Positions 1 to 5,705 of a stretch of DNA of 13,137 nt are shown here, in pieces (the first letter of the stretch is position 1; every line of letters starts with the position of its first letter). The translations under genes were made by a program, and so were the position numbers. Origin of the DNA: Bacteroidota bacterium (GTDB lineage Bacteria; Bacteroidota; Ignavibacteria; Kapaibacteriales; UBA2268); contig JAKIZN010000016.1 of NCBI GenBank assembly GCA_022708005.1, forward strand, positions 1 to 13,137. Direction: 5' to 3'. The notes beneath the pieces were generated by a model, which saw nothing but the letters and a program-made list of their open reading frames with translations, was not told the DNA's origin and ran no database searches.

Positions 1-180
1 GATGACGAAATCGCCTGTATCTACGTGCGGAGTGAACCAAGGCTTGTTCTTTCCTCTTAGGATAGAAGCTACTTGAGTTGCAAGGCGACCTACTGTCATC
101 CCTGTTGCATCAAGGCACCACCAATCTCTTACCACCGTCTCTTTCTTTGCAGACTTGGTTATTTTTGCTGAGGGTTCCAA
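1..180 (-). CDS. rplM: Ribosomal protein L13 (uL13), N-terminal part, runs off window
   Basis: Large-subunit ribosomal protein L13, an early-assembling 23S rRNA binder. My own translation of the minus strand gives 60 residues. They contain the family signatures [24 protein letters not shown] and [12 protein letters not shown], which match the conserved N-terminal third of L13 (the whole protein is usually about 145 residues). The rest lies beyond position 1. The start is TTG at 180-178. It is the only usable start, because an in-frame TAA lies at 201-199, and a GAGGAG ribosome site sits 9 nt upstream. The short tail before the core ([13 protein letters not shown]) is lineage-typical. rpsI normally follows rplM, but that would be outside this window. 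Identification is secure; the TTG start is well supported. Confidence 0.95.
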   Translation of the reverse strand, partial: MEPSAKITKSAKKETVVRDWWCLDATGMTVGRLATQVASILRGKNKPWFTPHVDTGDFVI

Positions 181-189
181 TTGATTACG

Positions 190-195
190 CTCCTC
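190..195 (-). promoter_or_regulatory. Ribosome binding site that fixes the rplM TTG start
   Basis: On the minus strand this reads GAGGAG, a strong Shine-Dalgarno core ending 9 nt before the TTG at 180-178. With the in-frame stop just upstream (201-199), it leaves no competing start for L13. Confidence 0.7.
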
Positions 196-238
196 TTCTT
201 ATTAAAATGATACATTTATAAATATTTACAATCAGTAA

Positions 239-276
239 AGTTTACAAAAATATAAGATTTTTGTCAATTTAACAAA
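239..276 (-). promoter_or_regulatory. Probable rplM promoter
   Basis: Two readings overlap on the minus strand. The Bacteroidetes-type reading is TTTG at 276-273, a 20-nt spacer, then TATTTTTG at 252-245, an exact fit to TAnnTTTG. The sigma70-like reading is TTGACA at 267-262, a 17-nt spacer, then TAAACT at 244-239. Either would start transcription roughly 60 nt before the rplM TTG. The rest of the 181-323 gap is AT-rich. I see no convincing terminator for the seven-gene cluster that ends at 324. Confidence 0.6.
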
Positions 277-323
277 TATTTTTTTGCTCCGCGTTATTTC
301 TTTCGCTTTTCCACCGCTAATAA

Positions 324-791
324 CTACAATCGCCCACTTAATTTTAGCAAAACTATACTCAGATTTAGCATCACTGTTATAAACACTACCACTACGCAAA
401 CTATCAAAATTTTAATTATCACAGAACTGCTTTTGTCTGCTTTAGCATCAAAATTTAAAAATGGGACGTTCAATGATAGGATTAAGACGCTTGCCATTAT
501 AAAATATCTTATCAAGTCAGCAGACAAAAATTCAAAAGACGACAGCAGCAATAGTATTAGAATTTTATCTATGGCAACGCCGCTTGTCGCCACAAATGAT
601 AGTCTGGCGTTATATATCAAAAGGCATACAATCGGCGATAGAGCGATAAACAGCATCAGAGCTACGTCTGCTCTATAATCTATCGGCAGCAGAGAAATTG
701 CAACCGCGGCGGCAGCCAACGAAAGCGAATTTGCTCCATATTTCAGCTTTCCAATCCCGAAGAAGCTCAGCAATGCCGTCCCAAAGTCCAA
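324..791 (-). CDS. Diverged PgpA-like (phosphatidylglycerophosphatase A family) membrane protein
   Basis: A 155-residue hydrophobic protein with four or so membrane segments, placed directly after pgsA. Phosphatidylglycerophosphatase A would dephosphorylate the product of PgsA. The layout resembles PgpA: FFGIGKL at 10-16 matches the family's N-terminal FGxGxxP region, and NSLSLAA at 21-27 falls where PGTxGSL is expected. VAIDK at 72-76 lies where the family has the acidic VIDE motif, and RYF at 95-97 lies where RxFD is expected. The acidic residues normally seen in VIDE, RxFD and the C-terminal DD pair are not evident here. The protein may therefore be inactive or have another role. The start is TTG at 791-789, immediately after the pgsA TAG stop (794-792), with GAGG in the end of pgsA as ribosome site. 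The family call is by position and weak motif match only; it could be an unrelated small membrane protein. Confidence 0.5.
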   Translation of the reverse strand: MDFGTALLSFFGIGKLKYGANSLSLAAAAVAISLLPIDYRADVALMLFIALSPIVCLLIYNARLSFVATSGVAIDKILILLLLSSFEFLSADLIRYFIMASVLILSLNVPFLNFDAKADKSSSVIIKILIVCVVVVFITVMLNLSIVLLKLSGRL

Positions 792-1367
792 CTATTTTGC
801 CTCGCTTTTGAACATTACAAATAAATATTCCAACATAGACCAAACTGTCAGAATCGTTATCAACAGCATTGAAAAATAAACTGCTGAGGAGTGCAATAAA
901 TCATTTATTCTCAAAGATATAGAGCTATCTAAATATTGACTCGCAGAATAAGCTATCAGAATAAAGAATATAAAAATCATCTGAATCGTAGTTTTCATTT
1001 TTGCAGTCGATGAAGTTTTAAGACTTTTATCGCCCACCTTGAAAACTCGCAAGACAGTTGTGCCAATATCGCGTAGGAATATAATAGTTACCATCCACCA
1101 AGGAGCAAATTTCAACACAGCGAAAGCGATAAATGCCGCTGTAGTCAGCAACTTATCTGCCAGCGGGTCGAAAAATGCTCCCCATTCAGACGTAACCTTC
1201 AACTTGCGAGCTATATAGCCATCGAAAAAATCAGAAACTGCTCCTATGGTAAATGCTATAAGCGATAGCACAATAAATTTAGGCTTGCCCGATACAAGCC
1301 ACACAAAAAACAGCGGAGCCAAAACTGCTCGAAAAATCGATAATATATTAGGAATTTTCCTTCGCAT
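792..1367 (-). CDS. pgsA: CDP-diacylglycerol-glycerol-3-phosphate 3-phosphatidyltransferase
   Basis: Integral membrane enzyme that joins CDP-diacylglycerol and glycerol-3-phosphate into phosphatidylglycerophosphate, the committed step to phosphatidylglycerol and cardiolipin. The full CDP-alcohol phosphatidyltransferase motif D-x2-DG-x2-AR-x8-G-x3-D-x3-D is visible with D46, D49, G50, A53, R54, G63, D67 and D71. The N-terminus (RRKIPNILSIFR) and the later AKMKTTIQ segment at 122-129 are typical of PgsA rather than of other CDP-alcohol transferases. Its 191 residues are the usual length. The ATG overlaps the tpiA stop by one base (TAATG), so translation is probably coupled. The next gene downstream, the PgpA-like one, is the expected partner for the following pathway step. 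Confidence 0.9.
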   Translation of the reverse strand: MRRKIPNILSIFRAVLAPLFFVWLVSGKPKFIVLSLIAFTIGAVSDFFDGYIARKLKVTSEWGAFFDPLADKLLTTAAFIAFAVLKFAPWWMVTIIFLRDIGTTVLRVFKVGDKSLKTSSTAKMKTTIQMIFIFFILIAYSASQYLDSSISLRINDLLHSSAVYFSMLLITILTVWSMLEYLFVMFKSEAK

Positions 1368-2134
1368 TACACATATTTTTGGGCAATTTTAATAATTTCC
1401 GCAAATGACTCGCCTTTGAGCGACGCACCTCCTATCAGCCCGCCGTTAACATTTTCGATAGCCAAAAGCTCGTTTGCATTTTTTTCGTTCAAGCTACCGC
1501 CGTAAAGTAATGCAACGCCTTTAGCCGCTTCCCCGAATTTTTCGACAAGGAATTGCCTAATCCAATTATGTGCTTCCACTACTTGCTCAGTTGTAGCTGA
1601 AACGCCAGTGCCGATAGCCCATACTGGCTCGTAAGCGATAACAATATTTTCTATTGCTTCTGCTGAAACGCCTTCCAAATCTGCATTTAGCTGTTTAGAT
1701 AGCACATTGAAAGTATTGCCCGAATTGCGTTCGTCGAGAGTCTCGCCAATGCACAAAATAGGCGTTTTCCCAAAATCTAAAATTGCGAGCAATTTTTTAT
1801 TGATTAATTCATCGCTTTCGTCGAAATAAGCGCGGCGTTCGGAGTGACCTATAATGATATGCGAAACTCCGCAGTAATCAAGCATTTCAATTGAAATTTC
1901 GCCAGTAAACGCTCCTTTTTGTTCAAAATGGCAATTTTGCGACCCCAAGAGCAAAGAAGTGCCATCTACCAATTTAGAAATAGGATAAAGGTTTGTGAAT
2001 GGAGGGCATATCAAAACTTTTGAGCTAACCTCATCGGAAGATTTTAGAAATCCCAATATGTATTGAGCCAATTTTTCAGCCTCGAATACATTGGTGTTCA
2101 TTTTCCAATTGCCTGCTATCAACATTTTTTTCAT
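1367..2134 (-). CDS. tpiA: Triosephosphate isomerase
   Basis: Cytoplasmic glycolytic enzyme interconverting dihydroxyacetone phosphate and glyceraldehyde-3-phosphate. The 255-residue length and the motifs are canonical. Catalytic Lys is K11 in AGNWKMN, catalytic His is H97 in IIGHSERR, and catalytic Glu is E169 in AYEPVWAIGTG, where the mobile loop 6 follows. The phosphate-binding YGGS (211-214) and GGLIGGASL (231-239) are intact. The ATG overlaps the lptC stop by 4 nt (ATGA), with GGAG about 7 nt upstream of the start. A glycolytic gene inside an envelope cluster may simply reflect supply of dihydroxyacetone phosphate, the precursor of glycerol-3-phosphate that pgsA uses; that link is inference. 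Confidence 0.97.
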   Translation of the reverse strand: MKKMLIAGNWKMNTNVFEAEKLAQYILGFLKSSDEVSSKVLICPPFTNLYPISKLVDGTSLLLGSQNCHFEQKGAFTGEISIEMLDYCGVSHIIIGHSERRAYFDESDELINKKLLAILDFGKTPILCIGETLDERNSGNTFNVLSKQLNADLEGVSAEAIENIVIAYEPVWAIGTGVSATTEQVVEAHNWIRQFLVEKFGEAAKGVALLYGGSLNEKNANELLAIENVNGGLIGGASLKGESFAEIIKIAQKYV

Positions 2135-2700
2135 TGTTTCACTCCACTTACTTTAAAAATTTTATAATTTAACAAATATTGGTCAGATTCAAAGCCATAG
2201 CCTTCTATTAATTCCGAAGGTGATGTTATTCTTACAAATGCAGTCGAAAAAAACTTTTGTTCGGCTTGGTTCCACTGGAGCACAGAAGTTTCAAGGCGAG
2301 TTTGGGAGCTATCGGAAAAAACTACCACCTTGCCCTTTGCTATCATATCTCGCGTGTTATCGTCAATCCTCGCACTATCGGCAGTAAGCCAAGTTGTTAC
2401 ATTTGAAGAGTTTTTGGAAAATAGCTCGAGCCGCAAAGCATTATCAATCAAAGTCTCCATTCTCGAAGTATAAATCCTGCCTCTGCCAGCTTTTAATTTC
2501 GCTTTAACCCAATTTGAATCTACAAATTTAACTTCAAAATCATGGCTTATTTGCTCTGGCTTTAGCGTCCAATCTGTCGAATCGAGCAACTTGGGCGTTG
2601 CTTTACTTTTTTCTTGACAGGACATCGAAAGCAATATTATCGCAGTTGCAGCAACGGCGAAAAGCAATGGCTTTGCGATATGTCTGCCATTTTGCCTCAA
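2131..2700 (-). CDS. lptC: LPS export protein LptC (LptC/YrbK family)
   Basis: Periplasmic bridge component of the Lpt system that carries LPS from the inner-membrane LptB2FG transporter toward LptA. It is 189 residues. A hydrophobic N-terminal segment (11-27) ends in LLSMSC, a loose lipobox with C28, so it may be a lipoprotein as in many Bacteroidota. The rest is the LptC beta-jellyroll signature: YTSRMETLIDNALRLEL (77-93), ADSARIDDNTRDMIAKGKVV (107-126), LETSVLQWNQAEQKF (136-150) and the terminal GYGFESDQYLLNYKI (167-181) before a VSGV end. The start is TTG, overlapping the kdsA TGA by 4 nt (TTGA). A nearby ATG is out of frame. The family identity is clear; the exact lipidation is uncertain. 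Confidence 0.85.
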   Translation of the reverse strand: MRQNGRHIAKPLLFAVAATAIILLSMSCQEKSKATPKLLDSTDWTLKPEQISHDFEVKFVDSNWVKAKLKAGRGRIYTSRMETLIDNALRLELFSKNSSNVTTWLTADSARIDDNTRDMIAKGKVVVFSDSSQTRLETSVLQWNQAEQKFFSTAFVRITSPSELIEGYGFESDQYLLNYKIFKVSGVKQ

Positions 2701-3485
2701 GCGCTGCCTCGCTTTATGAAATAATTTAGCTCTAATAGCTCATTGATAAAATCCTTCGCTTCAGATAAAGGTAACTGCGTGGCAGCATCGCTTTTTGCTA
2801 AACTTGGATTTGGGTGCGTCTCGAAAAATACTCCGTCAATGCCAAGCGATACCGCTGCCCTTGCAAGCAATTTGATAAACTCTCGCTTGCCACCAGATTG
2901 GGCGCCAATCGAAGGCTGTTGGACTGAATGAGTTGCATCATATATTGTAATGTAATTGCTTTCTTTCATTGTTATAAGCGAGCGGAAATCTACCACTAAA
3001 TCGTGATAGCCAAAGAATGTGCCGCGCTCTGTTAGCCAAATGTTGCTATTGCCTGTTGAGCTTACCTTAGCAGCCGCTTTTATTATATCTTCTGGCGCCA
3101 TAAATTGCCCTTTTTTGATATTCACTGCCTTGCCTGTCTGCCCTGCCGCGAGCAGCAAATCCGTTTGCCTTGATAGGAAAGCTGGAATTTGCAAAACATC
3201 TACGTATTTGCAAGCCATTTCGGCGTCGCCGACGCTATGAATATCCGTTAAAGTCGGGACGCCATAGCTTTTGCCTACCGACGCTATCCACCCTAATGCC
3301 GTTTCGTCGCCAACTCCTTCAAATGACCCGACGCTTGTCCTATTTGCCTTTCGATAAGATGCCTTATAGTAATATTCAACATCAAATGTTTTGGCTATGG
3401 AAGTCAAAACGGCTGCGGTTTCTTCTACCACTTCTTTCGATTCCGCAAGGCAAGGTCCGGCTATTATCTTAAATTTCTGTAGCAT
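2697..3485 (-). CDS. kdsA: 3-deoxy-8-phosphooctulonate synthase (KDO-8-phosphate synthase)
   Basis: Condenses phosphoenolpyruvate with arabinose-5-phosphate to make KDO-8-phosphate for the LPS inner core. It is 262 residues, a normal length. Signature stretches are IAGPCLAES (8-16), KASYRKANRTSVGSFEG (41-57), LQIPAFLSRQTDLL (98-111), NIKKGQFMAPED (122-133), TERGTFFGYHDLVVDFRSL (152-170), and FETHPNPSLAKSDAATQLPL (221-240). Cys12 with His186, Glu222 and Asp233 corresponds to the metal site of the metal-dependent class (as in Aquifex). The metal-free class (as in E. coli) has Asn at the Cys position. It ends in a TTGA overlap with lptC, and its ATG lies 1 nt after the TPR gene's stop. Its presence shows a Gram-negative cell making KDO-containing LPS. 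Confidence 0.96.
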   Translation of the reverse strand: MLQKFKIIAGPCLAESKEVVEETAAVLTSIAKTFDVEYYYKASYRKANRTSVGSFEGVGDETALGWIASVGKSYGVPTLTDIHSVGDAEMACKYVDVLQIPAFLSRQTDLLLAAGQTGKAVNIKKGQFMAPEDIIKAAAKVSSTGNSNIWLTERGTFFGYHDLVVDFRSLITMKESNYITIYDATHSVQQPSIGAQSGGKREFIKLLARAAVSLGIDGVFFETHPNPSLAKSDAATQLPLSEAKDFINELLELNYFIKRGSA

Positions 3486-3486
3486 A

Positions 3487-4749
3487 TTATTCCGACTTTA
3501 ATTGTAAAATTTCTTTTTTGACAAGCGGTATGTACGATTGCAATTGCTCGTTGTCGCCTGCAAGTTCTATAAATGATTCATAATCTTGTATTGCATCTTT
3601 GGGATTGCCTAGCGCTCTGTTGCACTTGCCGCGATTATAATAAGTCTGTGCATCTTTGGGATTTAAGTTGATTGCTGCATCATAATTCAATTTTGCACTT
3701 TTATAATCCTTCAAATTAAAATGGCAATTGCCTAATCTCATAAATGCTGCTGCGTTGGTCTTATCCACTTTAACAGCCTCGGCGTAGTCTTTCGCTGCTG
3801 CGGCATAATCTTTTTTCTCAAAAAGCACATCGGCGCGATTCAGCAAAGCGGATAAATTTTGCGGGTTTATCGCCAGCACCCTTGTCAAATCGTTATATGC
3901 TTCATCAAGCATTTCTAACTCGAAATAAATAACGGCACGGTTGGAATATGCCGCTTCGTTTTTGCTGTCAAATCCTATTACTTTTGTGTAATCGTCAAGT
4001 GCTTTAGCATGGTCGCCAAGTTCTTGATATGCGAATGCTCGCGATAATAGCAAATTATAATCCTTTGGATTGGCAGCGATAAGCGTCGAAAAATCAGCTA
4101 TAGCTTCGGCAAATTTGCCTAATCGCTGGTTGAGCAAGCCGCGTAGCCTCAGGGCATCTGATTTATTAGGGTTAAATTTAAGCGTTGTTTCAATATCATT
4201 AAAAGCTCGCTCATACTCTTCAAGCTGATAATAAATCTCAGCCCTACCGTGATAATAATTAGGATTTTTGCTGTTTAGCGATATTGCTGCAGAAAAGTCC
4301 GCTATTGCTTTATCGAAATTTTTTAGCTCGGCATAAAGCACTGCCCTGCTGTAAAACGTAGATGCTTTGCCGGGCTCAAGCGATATTACTATGTTAATCT
4401 CTTTGATTGCCCTATCATATAACTTTAGCGATATTAGTGCATTAGCAAGATTTTCGCGGACATCTATTTGAGTGCTATCAATTGCAAGAGCAAACTCGAA
4501 ATTATCCGCTGCCTGCTTTGCTTCGCCAAGGCTTAGCAAAGCCGAGCCTTTCAGATTGTAAAAATGAGGATTTTTTTGAATATTAATCAACGAATCGGCA
4601 ATTTCGACAACTACCGAAAAGTTGCCCGAATTATACTCCGACACTGCTCTATCATACATTAATTGCATATCATTTTCTTGCGAAAAGGCTTGACTGCCCG
4701 AAAATCCCCAAAACAGTATCGCAAGCAATATAACGCTAATGCGGCTCAT
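3487..4749 (-). CDS. Exported tetratricopeptide-repeat protein
   Basis: A 420-residue protein with an N-terminal signal peptide (hydrophobic ILLAILFWGFSGSQA, likely cut after A21), then roughly eleven back-to-back 34-residue TPR units filling about 27-420. Each shows the TPR pattern of small residues and a closing P (for example YAELKNFDKAIADFSAAI and LGKFAEAIADF). TPR arrays form helical scaffolds for protein-protein contact, so it is most likely a periplasmic or outer-membrane-facing adaptor. No catalytic domain is seen. It sits between osmC-like and kdsA with a 4-nt ATGA overlap to osmC-like. Its place at the head of an LPS cluster suggests an envelope role, but the partner is unknown. The exact biological function cannot be read from the sequence. 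Confidence 0.85.
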   Translation of the reverse strand: MSRISVILLAILFWGFSGSQAFSQENDMQLMYDRAVSEYNSGNFSVVVEIADSLINIQKNPHFYNLKGSALLSLGEAKQAADNFEFALAIDSTQIDVRENLANALISLKLYDRAIKEINIVISLEPGKASTFYSRAVLYAELKNFDKAIADFSAAISLNSKNPNYYHGRAEIYYQLEEYERAFNDIETTLKFNPNKSDALRLRGLLNQRLGKFAEAIADFSTLIAANPKDYNLLLSRAFAYQELGDHAKALDDYTKVIGFDSKNEAAYSNRAVIYFELEMLDEAYNDLTRVLAINPQNLSALLNRADVLFEKKDYAAAAKDYAEAVKVDKTNAAAFMRLGNCHFNLKDYKSAKLNYDAAINLNPKDAQTYYNRGKCNRALGNPKDAIQDYESFIELAGDNEQLQSYIPLVKKEILQLKSE

Positions 4750-5186
4750 AAAGCTATCCCACTAATATCAACTTCTTTGCCTTGCACTCTAAAAGTAGCG
4801 CTGAGCTTAACGTCTGGGTGCAAACTTCTCGATACGGGGCAGTTTTTTATAATGTTAGCGAATAGCCTTACCTCGTCGTCGGATAGTTCATTCGGAAAAT
4901 CGAACTCAAGATAAATAGCCGAAATCCTTCTTAGCGGCTGCTGCGCCATTTCCTTTTGGGCAACTACTTTAAGCCCTTTAATGTCAATATTTCGAGAAAC
5001 TGCGGCTATCCCCATAGTTGTAGCAATGCACGATGCTATCGATGCCGCAGTTAAATCAGTTGGAGATATATATTCCGCTTTGCCTTGATTATCCAGCGGT
5101 GCGTCAGTCAAAAAGCTATTCCCTGACGGCGCGTGAGTTACTTTGCAATGCAACTCACCGAGATATTCAACATCTAATCTTACCAT
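4746..5186 (-). CDS. OsmC/Ohr-family thiol peroxidase-like protein
   Basis: A 146-residue OsmC-family protein. The two redox cysteines of the family are present: C53 in AASIASCIATTMG and C116 in NIIKNCPVSRSLHP. The SPTDLTAASIASC segment (41-53) is the usual OsmC helix. Family members reduce organic or fatty-acid hydroperoxides with thiol donors; this one looks nearer the general OsmC/YhfA-like branch than Ohr, but that split is a judgement. It is the first gene of the seven-gene cluster. Its ATG at 5186-5184 has AGG about 8 nt upstream. A role protecting membrane lipids would suit the neighbours, which is inference. There is no signal peptide, so it acts in the cytoplasm. Confidence 0.85.
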   Translation of the reverse strand: MVRLDVEYLGELHCKVTHAPSGNSFLTDAPLDNQGKAEYISPTDLTAASIASCIATTMGIAAVSRNIDIKGLKVVAQKEMAQQPLRRISAIYLEFDFPNELSDDEVRLFANIIKNCPVSRSLHPDVKLSATFRVQGKEVDISGIAL

Positions 5187-5215
5187 TTTAAACCTATTTA
5201 ATAAATTTCATAGCA

Positions 5216-5223
5216 CAAATTTA
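5216..5223 (-). promoter_or_regulatory. Possible -7 element for the seven-gene cluster
   Basis: On the minus strand this reads TAAATTTG, an exact TAnnTTTG match about 30 nt before the osmC-like ATG. No TTTG lies at the preferred 17-23 nt upstream; the nearest (5252-5249) is 25 nt away. The call is tentative. Confidence 0.3.
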
Positions 5224-5321
5224 ACAAAATAAATCATACTTTTGAACTCAAAAGTGCATGTCCGCTTTTTTTATCCTAAATAATTCGTTAGAAACTCTCT
5301 ATTGTCTGCCCGCTGTTTTCC

Positions 5322-5354
5322 AGATGTCCTACACCTTCGAGGTGTAGGACATCT
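5322..5354. repeat. 33-nt perfect palindrome (REP-like hairpin)
   Basis: The left arm AGATGTCCTACACCT (5322-5336) and the right arm AGGTGTAGGACATCT (5340-5354) are perfect reverse complements, with a 3-nt TCG centre. No gene converges here and the neighbours are divergent, so terminator duty is unlikely although ATTTTT follows. Short GC-richer palindromes of this kind are typical of REP elements mobilised by TnpA-REP (RAYT) transposases. Membership of a multicopy family cannot be shown from one copy. Confidence 0.75.
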
Positions 5355-5363
5355 ATTTTTACA

Positions 5364-5476
5364 GTCTGAATCAGGATTTTCAAGATTATATGATTACCGA
5401 GATAAGAAAGGGAGAAATTGAACAGCAGACAAAATAATCTTGTTAATCCTTTAATCCTGAGAATCGTGATTCAGAC
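5364..5476. repeat. 113-bp imperfect inverted repeat (MITE/REP-like)
   Basis: The ends GTCTGAATCA (5364-5373) and TGATTCAGAC (5467-5476) are perfect complements. The pairing extends inward: by hand alignment 34 of 42 columns agree between 5364-5405 and the reverse complement of 5435-5476. The arms are built from GATT/AATC units every 8-9 nt (for example TTAATCCTTTAATCCTGAG), and the roughly 30-nt centre is unrelated. No open frame or transposase is inside. The layout fits a small non-autonomous element or repetitive hairpin. Confidence 0.7.
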
Positions 5477-5507
5477 AAAAAGGCAAGGGGGCATGCCACC
5501 CTTGTCT
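5473..5507. repeat. 35-nt nested inverted repeat around GGCATGCC
   Basis: The outer arms AGACAA (5473-5478) and TTGTCT (5502-5507) enclose inner arms CAAGGG (5484-5489) and CCCTTG (5499-5504), around the palindromic GGCATGCC (5490-5497). The left end shares AGAC with the end of the preceding 113-bp repeat, so the modules abut or overlap. The two pairings compete for the same right arm, giving two alternative hairpins. Confidence 0.55.
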
Positions 5508-5525
5508 AAATAAACTGACGCAACC

Positions 5526-5553
5526 GTAGAGACGCAACATTTTGCGTCTCTAC
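5526..5553. repeat. 28-nt hairpin with GTAGAGACGCAA arms
   Basis: GTAGAGACGCAA (5526-5537) and TTGCGTCTCTAC (5542-5553) are perfect 12-bp complements around a CATT loop. Palindromes with a GTAGAGACG core recur as highly iterated intergenic repeats in cyanobacteria and other phyla, from memory. It has no T-run long enough to argue for a terminator. Confidence 0.7.
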
Positions 5554-5615
5554 AAAAGCACAATATCACAAATAAAATACCATATAAGACAACCCCATCT
5601 TGAAAACAGCTAATA

Positions 5616-5640
5616 GGCAATAGAATTGCCAACAGTTTTT
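5616..5640 (+). terminator. Small hairpin followed by a T-run, of doubtful function
   Basis: GGCAAT (5616-5621) and ATTGCC (5625-5630) pair around AGA, and five Ts follow at 5636-5640. It has the look of a weak intrinsic terminator, but no plus-strand gene ends upstream. It could instead be an attenuator-like hairpin in the leader of the MCP-like gene, or a chance structure. Confidence 0.3.
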
Positions 5641-5705
5641 CTAAAATAATTTGGTACGTTTTTTGCATAATATCAGTCGAAATTGACTAAAATAGTAGGT
5701 GTAGC

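Larger units (their letters stand above)
5187..5705. other. 519-bp divergent intergenic region packed with palindromic repeats
   Basis: The gap separates the leftward osmC-led cluster from the rightward MCP-like gene. The first 130 nt next to osmC-like are AT-rich leader/promoter DNA. From 5322 to 5553 there are four successive inverted-repeat modules, listed separately, with little unique DNA between them. From 5554 to 5705 there is AT-rich leader DNA for the MCP-like gene with one small hairpin. A 65-codon open frame on the minus strand (5668-5471) runs through two of the palindromes and has no family resemblance, so I do not count it as a gene. Confidence 0.7.

Noticed and set aside
433..678. 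81-codon plus-strand open frame opposite the PgpA-like gene
   Set aside because: There is no ribosome site or family match. The opposite strand fits the tight operon, although the weak PgpA identity makes this rejection less certain than the others.
3170..3472. 100-codon plus-strand open frame over kdsA
   Set aside because: It mirrors the well-conserved kdsA coding strand, with no independent motif.
5322..5354. CRISPR-like repeat
   Set aside because: There is one palindrome only, with no regularly spaced copies and no spacers.
5471..5668. 65-codon open frame on the minus strand with a signal-peptide-like start
   Set aside because: It runs across the GTAGAGACGC hairpin and the GGCATGCC repeat, has no family resemblance and no clear ribosome site; it reads as repeat DNA.
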